NCBI GenBank assembly: GCA_023423535.1
Contig: JAFAFL010000057.1
Span: 1-64,000, forward strand
Reading direction: 5' to 3'
Source of the DNA: Pseudomonadota bacterium
GTDB lineage: Bacteria; Myxococcota; Myxococcia; Myxococcales; Myxococcaceae
Length of the DNA stretch: 64,000 nucleotides
Part shown: one piece after another, positions 1 to 5,864 of the stretch
Position numbering within the stretch: the first letter of the stretch is position 1
Layout of the letters: every line of letters begins with the position of its first letter
The notes under the pieces: model-generated
Seen by the model: only the letters and a program-made list of their open reading frames with translations
What the model was told of the DNA's origin: nothing
Database searches by the model: none
Position numbers and translations under genes: made by a program

Positions 1-1
1 C

Positions 2-841
2 CGCGCGGAGGGTTCCGTTGCCCGCGTGGAGAGTCCCGTTGCCCGCGCGGAGAGTCCCGTTGCGCGCGCGGAGAGTCCCGTGGCTCCCGCACCTGCGCCC
101 GTCGTGACCGCGCACATCGCCGCACCCCCGGAGGTGATCGAAGTGCAGACGCCCGCGCCGTCGCTGCCGCAGCACGATCACGAGGACTCGCCTGAGCTGC
201 GCCGCGAGCGGCTGCGCGAGCGCCTGAAGGCGGTCCGTGAGAACCCGCGGCCCGAGCCCTTGCCGCCGACGGTGGCGGAGGCGGGCGTGCTGGCGGTGGA
301 GCGCATCGCCACGCTGCAGACCGAGCTGCACAAGGTGAAGGCGCTGAACCTCGCGCTGACCCAGGACCTCGAGGGCGCGCGGCGGCAGGCGGAGAAGGCG
401 ACCGAAGAGGCGCGGCTGCGGATGGAGGAGTCGCGGCGGCTGTCGCAGGAGATGGAAGGGCGGGTGAAGCTGCTCGCCGATCTCGAGCGCGAGCTGGCGG
501 CGCTGGAGGGCGAGCGCGACGAGGCGCTGCTCGCGCTGCAGGAGACGCGGCAGGGCCTGTTCGCGTCCGACGAGGACAAGGCGAAGCTGCACGAGGAGAT
601 CGCCCAGCGCGACGCGGCGCTGGCCGAGAGCCTCGCGGAAGAGGAGCGGCTGTGCGCCGAGCTGGAGATGGCGCGCGAGCACTCCGACGGCCTGCGGCGT
701 TCGGTGGCCGCCCTCACCAGCGAGCGCGACACGCTGGCGCGTCAGGTCTCCGAGCTCACCCGCGAGCGCGCCGAGCTGCTCGAGGCCCGCAAGGCGCTCG
801 AGGCCGTGCACCGCGCGCTGAGCCAGGCCGTTTCACGCTAG
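2..841 (+). CDS. Coiled-coil protein, 5' end outside the window
   Basis: The reading frame is already open at base 2, so the true start lies upstream; the internal GTG at 26 is probably not the start. The visible N-terminal part is low-complexity, with seven-residue VARAESP units followed by an Ala/Pro/Val linker. From about residue 95 of the visible part to the end it is a long, charged, heptad-like coiled coil rich in Glu, Arg, Ala and Leu, typical of a scaffold or structural protein. I do not recognise the family. Myxobacterial motility and cytoskeletal proteins often combine a disordered linker with such a coil, but that is only an analogy. The stop is TAG at 839-841. Confidence 0.75.
   Translation, partial: RAEGSVARVESPVARAESPVARAESPVAPAPAPVVTAHIAAPPEVIEVQTPAPSLPQHDHEDSPELRRERLRERLKAVRENPRPEPLPPTVAEAGVLAVERIATLQTELHKVKALNLALTQDLEGARRQAEKATEEARLRMEESRRLSQEMEGRVKLLADLERELAALEGERDEALLALQETRQGLFASDEDKAKLHEEIAQRDAALAESLAEEERLCAELEMAREHSDGLRRSVAALTSERDTLARQVSELTRERAELLEARKALEAVHRALSQAVSR
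17..79 (+). repeat. Three in-frame 21-bp tandem repeats
   Basis: Units at 17-37, 38-58 and 59-79 are near-identical and each encodes VA-R-(V/A)-ESP. A degenerate unit (RAEGS) precedes them at 2-16, so the array may continue upstream of the window. The 21-bp length preserves the reading frame. Confidence 0.85.
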
Positions 842-1157
842 ACGCACGCCGCCTCGACTCCACACAGCGCCGTCCATAGCCCTAAATGCACTGCGCGCTC
901 TGTACGCGGTCCGGCGACCGCGAGTAGATTCGACAGCTTCCGCGGTAGTCCCATGACGAGAACGTGCTCAAGGCGCGTCGCCAGAGGCACTTCCGTCCAT
1001 TCTTTGCATCAGCGCACGTGATGCCTCTCGAAAGGCAGAATCCCGCCGGCCAAAGCCGGGGTCTCCGTCACGAAAGCGAGAGCAGCTTCTTCTTCATCAG
1101 CTTTTCGTGTATGCCGCGCCAACATAAGTCATTTTCGCCTCAGAAAGGTTGTGAAAA
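842..1157. other. Intergenic region, more A/T-rich, with hairpins but no gene seen
   Basis: No convincing coding frame. It begins a stretch with visibly more A/T than the rest of the window, running through the broken gene downstream. It holds a terminator-like hairpin (905-922). A second hairpin has stem GCATCA/TGATGC (1006-1011 with 1019-1024). A third has stem CCGGC/GCCGG with a CAAA loop (1046-1050 with 1055-1059). A Shine-Dalgarno-like AAAGG at 1144-1148 precedes the ATG at 1158. The hairpins may form a structured leader, but I could not match them to a known riboswitch. Confidence 0.4.
905..922 (+). terminator. Possible terminator hairpin after the coiled-coil gene
   Basis: CGCGGTC and GACCGCG form a perfect 7-bp stem around a CGGC loop, 63 bases after the stop codon. 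There is no clear T tract, so the call is tentative. Confidence 0.35.
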
Positions 1158-1980
1158 ATGAAGGCATGGATAGTGTTCTTTTGGCTCGCGGCACTGGCAG
1201 GTTCCAACGCGCACGCACAATCTGTCCCAAACCAGCCTGCACACGGTGCCGTCCGTATCGCCACTTTCAATATCGCGAATGGAGCGTCAGCAGTTCGGTA
1301 CAATCCCTAAGGTGCTGCGCTGGCCATTTTGAACTCGAAGGCGCACATTGTCGTCCTGCAGGAGGTCGACCGCCACTACTCAGCGAGAACGAACTGCGAC
1401 GACGTCGCTGCAGTCATATCGCAGCATCTGGGCGCTGGGTGGCAATACGTGTACGTCCCTGCTTGACCTCGCCCCTGGACTTTTCATCTGTGGGACCACG
1501 AAACGAAGGCAGTTTGGAATTGCGATCTTCTGGAAGATGGGCTCGTTCGATGGGTTCGGAAATGCTGGCTCTGTCGAACTGCCGACCTCCAGCGGGGCAG
1601 AAAGGCGCGTCGCCCAACGGATGTGGTTCTCCTTCTGGGGAAAGGGGTTCTATGTCTTCAATACCCATTTCCAGCACGGCAACTACTCCTCGCTACGGAG
1701 GAGCCAGGGCCAAGCCCTGCAGAGTTGGGCAGCCACACACCCGGGCACGCGATTCCTGCTCGGCGACATGAACGCGACGGCGAACAGCTGGGATTTGGAG
1801 CACATTCGCAATGCCAACGGAGATATGATTGCGAGTTTTCACCCGTCGCCCAATTCTAGCTGGATCGACCACGTATGGGGAAGCAGCTTTGGATCTGGCG
1901 GGGTCGGCGCTGGCCACTATGACACGGGTGTTTCGGATCACTTTTTGTTCTGGTATGATGTCTGGTATTGGGGGCTGTAG
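1158..1980 (+). pseudogene. Broken secreted endonuclease/exonuclease/phosphatase (EEP) family gene
   Basis: The ATG at 1158 has a Shine-Dalgarno-like AAAGG nine bases upstream and encodes a signal peptide ending in AHA-Q, then VRIATFNIANG, the usual start of an EEP domain. TAA at 1308-1310 interrupts the frame, but the same frame continues directly with a strand carrying LQEVD (the catalytic Glu motif) until TGA at 1464. A +1 shift around 1462-1465 then gives the rest of the domain, with FNTHF, LLGDMNAT, IDHVW and SDHF, all the expected metal and catalytic motifs. The gene therefore carries one nonsense codon (probably GAA to TAA) and one frameshift in an otherwise complete protein. Either it is a recent pseudogene or the assembly has two errors. 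Base composition is lower in G/C than in neighbouring genes, consistent with transfer. Confidence 0.8.
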
Positions 1981-1995
1981 CCGTTCGGTTGAAGG

Positions 1996-2901
1996 ATGGT
2001 AGGCGAAGCGTCGAACGACACACGCTCGAGCCACGGCATGCGACTGGGCGGTTTCGTCATTCATGGGTCGGCAGTCGCTGGGCTGGACCGCTGCATCGAG
2101 TCCCTGGTGGCGACGTGTGACGTGGTCGTGGCCGTCGACAACTCTCGTCAGGGCGCAACGTCGAGCTCCCTTCACCGGGGAATCGAATCGGTCAGGGCCA
2201 ACTGGCGAGGCTTCGGAGCTGCTCGTGCCGTCGCCGTTCGTCGCCTCCGCGAACTCGGGGCAAACTGGATCTTCTTCCTGGATTCTGACGAGCACCTGAC
2301 CGACTCCGCGCGGCGTACGGTGCTCGCCTGGAAAGAGACGCAGCCACAGCTCGGCGTGTATCGCTTGCCGCGGCGAAACTGGGTCACGGCCAGCGGTCAT
2401 CGGTACGTCTACAACACCGACTGGCGTGCACGGCTCGTTCGCGAGGATCTCGCGCCATGGTGCGACACCATGGTGGTGCACGAGTCTCTTCCGCCGCATG
2501 CGTCCGCGAAGCTGCACGCGCCGATCGAACATGACTTCGTTTCATCGCTCGACTTCCGGACGCAGAAGGACCGCCAGTACGCCCTGTTGTGGGCTGTGCA
2601 GCACGCACATGGGGAAAGGCGCGGGAGGAATCCGCACTTCGCGCGGCTCGGGCACTTCCTTCGCGATGCTTCCACCCGCGGTGCCCTGCTGCGCGGCGGC
2701 AGACATGGGTTCGAGCTGGCGTGGCGTCTCTCGGAGTACTCCGCGCTCAAATACGCGTTCTTGCGCGAGATCCGAGCGGGCCTGCACGTCGAGTTGCTCG
2801 AAGCCTTTGAAGCCGGCCGGCTGGAGGACCTCTTCGAGATGGTGCGGGAGGTTGTCTTTAGTGGAAGTCGTCCTCGCGCTGGTGGCGCACCGCGAGGATG
2901 A
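1996..2901 (+). CDS. Glycosyltransferase family 2-like protein
   Basis: The protein resembles the GT-A fold of family 2 transferases such as the WaaE/KdtX group. An N-terminal stretch FVIHGSAVAGLDRCIESL is followed by alternating strands, and FFLDSDEHLT carries a DxD-like metal and nucleotide-sugar site. The C-terminal half is rich in Arg, His and aromatic residues, as in LPS-type transferases. It probably transfers a sugar to a cell-surface glycan; donor and acceptor cannot be told. The start is uncertain: the ATG at 1996 directly abuts GAAGG, while the ATG at 2038 (MRLGGFVIHG) fits the domain boundary better but has no ribosome site. Its last 44 bases overlap the convergent toxin gene. Confidence 0.7.
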   Translation: MVGEASNDTRSSHGMRLGGFVIHGSAVAGLDRCIESLVATCDVVVAVDNSRQGATSSSLHRGIESVRANWRGFGAARAVAVRRLRELGANWIFFLDSDEHLTDSARRTVLAWKETQPQLGVYRLPRRNWVTASGHRYVYNTDWRARLVREDLAPWCDTMVVHESLPPHASAKLHAPIEHDFVSSLDFRTQKDRQYALLWAVQHAHGERRGRNPHFARLGHFLRDASTRGALLRGGRHGFELAWRLSEYSALKYAFLREIRAGLHVELLEAFEAGRLEDLFEMVREVVFSGSRPRAGGAPRG

Positions 2902-3155
2902 GGATGTGGTCGTCGGCGATCTCGAATGCCGCGACGTAGCCGCCGCCACCAAACGAGATGACGCATTTTGCGGAAGGGCACGTCGGGCGAGGCTCTTCGG
3001 CAGCTGAACGGCATGGCCGCGGCCAGCGCGAGCCCCTTGCGGATCGCGACCAGAGCCCGCTCCGCGCCCGCCGCCTCAGGTTTGGTGTTCGCGGAGTAGA
3101 GCCGGACGAGGTCTTCGGCCGCGTCCGCGGCAAAGCGAATCTCACGGTCAGTCAC
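2858..3155 (-). pseudogene. RelE/ParE-type toxin, frameshifted
   Basis: The gene starts at GTG 3155-3153, sharing GTGA with the antitoxin stop. The first frame reads as a ParE/RelE toxin (DREIRFAADAAEDLVRLY, later MPFSCRRASPDVPFRK). The rest of the domain (CVISFGGGGYVAAFEIADD, then LAVRHQREDDFH) sits in another frame. Removing one A from the AAAA run at plus-strand TTTT 2966-2969 joins the two into a complete toxin of about 98 residues. The toxin would be an mRNA interferase or gyrase inhibitor if active. The shift at a homopolymer may be true inactivation, a slippage switch or a sequencing error. Confidence 0.72.
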
Positions 3156-3427
3156 CGGCTCCTGGCCTTCTGCTTCGCGCGATCGAGCGCTCCTTCGAGC
3201 CGCTCGAAGACGGCCTCGGCGGGAATGAAGTCGCCGCTCCGCTCGGCCTGACGGGAGCGCTCCATGGCCTTCCGCACGAAGGCCTTCCGCTCGCGGCGAA
3301 TCTGCGCTTTCTGCGTCACCGCCTCGATCACGAACGAGGAGAGCGACTCGCCCTCCTCCAGCACGCCCTCGATCTTCTTCTTGAGCTCAGGGCTGAGCCG
3401 CACCGGCGGAAGCGTCGCGGTCTTCAT
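3152..3427 (-). CDS. Ribbon-helix-helix type antitoxin (YlcI/YnfO-like)
   Basis: A 91-residue protein with an N-terminal RLSPELKKKIEGVL and ESLSSFVIEAV pattern typical of short ribbon-helix-helix DNA-binding antitoxins, then a basic helix and a C-terminal tail likely to bind the toxin. It precedes the RelE/ParE gene with a 4-base overlap (TGA/GTG), the usual antitoxin-first order, so the pair should be translationally coupled and autoregulated. I chose the ATG at 3427 because longer versions run through the neighbouring J-domain gene. A direct repeat GCGATTGCGAT lies just upstream and could be part of the operator. The antitoxin is intact while its toxin is frameshifted. Confidence 0.75.
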   Translation of the reverse strand: MKTATLPPVRLSPELKKKIEGVLEEGESLSSFVIEAVTQKAQIRRERKAFVRKAMERSRQAERSGDFIPAEAVFERLEGALDRAKQKARSR

Positions 3428-3535
3428 GGGTGATGCATAGCGATTGCGATACACACCGTCACGCGTTGTGCCTGCTTGTCTGGCTCGGGTGGGACTGGGC
3501 GAAGAGCGAGCAGCGTGGGTTAGGCTGGCGCCGCC

Positions 3536-4261
3536 GTGGAGGTCCTCTACTTCTCCGACCGCGAGGTGAAGCGGAAGCTGTTCGAGCGCGTGGACTCGGC
3601 GCGCAGGCCGCTCGTGGTGGTGCAGGTGCGGCACGGCCAACATGCGCGGCCGCCACAGGAGAGGGAGCCGTTCGTCACCTTCGAGCGCAGGTTCGGCGAC
3701 GTCGTCGACCTGGTGATCGTCGCGGACGAGGGGACCACCGAAGGCATGTGGCGCGATCCGGTGGGGGACCTCGCGGACCGCATGTACCCGAACGACAGGG
3801 AGCGCGCGTACACGGCGGCGTCCGGGTATCTGCTGCTGCATCGCGGAAGGCCGCTCGGGGTGGTGAGGAAGCAGCCTTCCAACGCCGACGAGCTGTGGCT
3901 CCTGCAGGCGCTGCTCGCCGAGCACTTCGACGAGGTCCCTCAACCGCCGCTGTCGGAGCGTCCGGGGAAACGCAACGCGGCGCCGACGTTCACGGCACAG
4001 GCACGGCGTGCTCATGAACCACCGGCAGACCACGAACGCGAGGCGCCCGCTCCCGCCCCTCCAGCGAAAGACCCGTGGCAGGTGATCGGCATCGCGCGCG
4101 GCACGCCGCTGTCGGAAGCGAAGAAGGCCTACCGGCTGCTCATCGCGCAGTACCACCCGGACAAGGTCTCGCACCTCGCGCCGGAGTTTCAGGAGCTCGC
4201 CGACATCAAGACGCGGCAGATCCTCGAGGCGTGGGCCCGGATCGAAGCGGGCGAGGCGTGA
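3536..4261 (+). CDS. J-domain protein with C-terminal DnaJ-like domain
   Basis: 241 residues from a GTG start. Residues 1 to about 140 form an uncharacterised domain (MEVLYFSDREVKRKLFERV). A Pro/Ala-rich linker follows. A J domain lies at about 178-236, with the HPD motif at 207-209 that stimulates Hsp70 ATPase activity. It lacks the Gly/Phe and zinc-finger regions of true DnaJ, so it is a specialised co-chaperone that probably recruits DnaK to a client bound by the N-terminal part. A genuine DnaJ is encoded further along at 43.5 kb. The gene faces the ycxB-like gene tail to tail, with ten bases between the stops. Confidence 0.75.
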   Translation: MEVLYFSDREVKRKLFERVDSARRPLVVVQVRHGQHARPPQEREPFVTFERRFGDVVDLVIVADEGTTEGMWRDPVGDLADRMYPNDRERAYTAASGYLLLHRGRPLGVVRKQPSNADELWLLQALLAEHFDEVPQPPLSERPGKRNAAPTFTAQARRAHEPPADHEREAPAPAPPAKDPWQVIGIARGTPLSEAKKAYRLLIAQYHPDKVSHLAPEFQELADIKTRQILEAWARIEAGEA

Positions 4262-4271
4262 GCCGCAACGG

Positions 4272-4829
4272 CTAGGAAGCCGCGCCGATCGCTCCCGGCG
4301 GCAGGTGCGCGCGAACGCTCTGCACGAATCGCGAGAGCGTGTCTCCGTCGAGATCCCGCTTCGGCACGACGAGCGCGGTGGAGCCGGTCACGTACACGAA
4401 CACGTGGGTCTCGGTCTCGACCATCGCCTCGACCGCGTTCCAGCGGGTGCGCACGTCGCGGGTGGGCGTGCTCTCGAGGATGAACGCGTCGTCGAGCACG
4501 AGCTTCGTCCTGCCCAGCACGTCGAGGTTCTTCCCCTCGCTGTACATCTTCGCCACCGTGTCGCGGAGGCCTCGCTCGTAGCGGCGCGGGAACATCCAAT
4601 AGAACGCCACCGCGAAGACGAGCCCCACCATCCCCAGCACCGGCGCCTTCGCCACCGCGCCGACCACCGTGGCGATGACGATGAGCAGGCCCGCCATCCC
4701 GAGCCGCAGCAGGCGACGGCGACGCTTCAACGTGGGCGAGGTCCGGTGGTGGTGCAGCGCGAACTGCGTCACGTCCTCGAGCGTGACCTCGTACTCGACC
4801 TCGAGCGTGCCTTCAGCGGGAGTCGTCAT
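4272..4829 (-). CDS. YcxB-like membrane protein
   Basis: 185 residues. A short N-terminal strand region (LEVEYEVTLEDVTQFALHHH) is followed by two membrane helices at about 48-85 and a C-terminal beta-rich domain with a WNAVEAMVETETHVFVYV segment. That order is characteristic of the YcxB-like family, whose function is not established. The ATG at 4829 overlaps the ribonuclease Z stop by four bases (ATGA), so the two genes are likely co-translated, with rnz first. Longer versions of the frame only extend into rnz and are not needed. Confidence 0.75.
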   Translation of the reverse strand: MTTPAEGTLEVEYEVTLEDVTQFALHHHRTSPTLKRRRRLLRLGMAGLLIVIATVVGAVAKAPVLGMVGLVFAVAFYWMFPRRYERGLRDTVAKMYSEGKNLDVLGRTKLVLDDAFILESTPTRDVRTRWNAVEAMVETETHVFVYVTGSTALVVPKRDLDGDTLSRFVQSVRAHLPPGAIGAAS

Positions 4830-5749
4830 TCGCGGAGCGGCAGCTCGAACGTGAGCCCGTCGAACGCCACTTCGACCGGACCTTTGTACTCGTCCCGCGC
4901 CTGCGCGAGGAGCCGCGAGTGCTCGACGTCGTGCCGCGAGGAGAGGTGGGTGAGGATGAGCCTTCGGACCTCGGCCTCGCGCGCCACGCGGGCGGCCTCG
5001 CGGCTGGTGGAGTGACGCGTCTCCAATGCGCGCGCCTGCTCGTCGTCGCTGAAGGTCGATTCGTGGATGAGGAGGTCCGCGCCCTTCGCCGCCGCCACGA
5101 GCTTCGCGCACGGTCTCGTGTCGCCGCTGATGACGACCTTGCGTCCCGGACGCGGCTCGCCGAGCACGTCCGCAGGCTTCACCACCCGCCCGTCCGCCAG
5201 CGTGACCTCCTGCCCGCGCTGCAGCTTGCCGAACTCGGGACCGGGCGTGACGCCGAGCGCCTTCGCCTTTTCGAGATCGAAGCGGCCGGGGCGCTCGACC
5301 TCCTCCAGCGCGTAGCCGAGCGCGTTCACCCGGTGCTCCACCTGGATCGCCCGGATCGCGTAGGAGCCGCGGTCGATCACGTCGCCGTCGCGCAGTTCGT
5401 GGATCTCCACCGGGAAGTCGAGCCGCTCGGTGCCGAGGTGGATCGCCTGGTGGAGCAGCCGCTTCGCCGGCGGGGGGCCGTAGAGCTTCATCGCGTGCTC
5501 TCGGCCGCCCATCCCCAACGTGCGCAGGAAGCCGATGATCCCGAGGTAGTGGTCGGCGTGGAAGTGCGTGAAGAAGACCGCGTCCACCGTGAAGCCGGTG
5601 CCGAAGCGGACCATCTGCCGCTGCGTGCCCTCGCCGCAGTCGAAGAGGAGCAGATCCTGATCCGCCTTCACCGCCAGCCCCGACAGATTGCGGTGGATGG
5701 TCGGCTGGGCCGCACTGGTCCCGAGGAACGTGAACCTCAGGATGCTCAT
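4826..5749 (-). CDS. rnz: Ribonuclease Z
   Basis: 307 residues from the ATG at 5749, which gives the conserved N-terminus MSILRFTFLGTSAAQPT; an upstream GTG at 5764 is less likely. It is a metallo-beta-lactamase fold zinc phosphodiesterase that cleaves pre-tRNA 3' trailers. The zinc motif THFHADH (His62, His64, Asp66, His67), the flexible-arm region, ISGDTRPC, LLIHESTF and the late LTHLSSRH motif are all present, and the length is normal for bacterial RNase Z. It is followed, with a 4-base overlap, by the YcxB-like gene, and lies divergent to the deiminase lipoprotein gene with 115 bases between starts. Confidence 0.93.
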   Translation of the reverse strand: MSILRFTFLGTSAAQPTIHRNLSGLAVKADQDLLLFDCGEGTQRQMVRFGTGFTVDAVFFTHFHADHYLGIIGFLRTLGMGGREHAMKLYGPPPAKRLLHQAIHLGTERLDFPVEIHELRDGDVIDRGSYAIRAIQVEHRVNALGYALEEVERPGRFDLEKAKALGVTPGPEFGKLQRGQEVTLADGRVVKPADVLGEPRPGRKVVISGDTRPCAKLVAAAKGADLLIHESTFSDDEQARALETRHSTSREAARVAREAEVRRLILTHLSSRHDVEHSRLLAQARDEYKGPVEVAFDGLTFELPLRE

Positions 5750-5864
5750 CCCGGTCGAACCCACGGGCGCCCCTTTAGCCCGTGTCCCTCCTGCCGGCTA
5801 CCCCTCGCGTGACCCTCGGGGGCCTCGTCGTGTTTCAGGGGCCGTTCGGGCATGCTCGCGCGCC

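Noticed and set aside
1006..1061. c-di-GMP (GEMM) riboswitch
   Set aside because: A GAAA segment and GCC-AAAGCC-like pieces are present, but the conserved GGCAAACC and GACGCAAAGCC cores are not.
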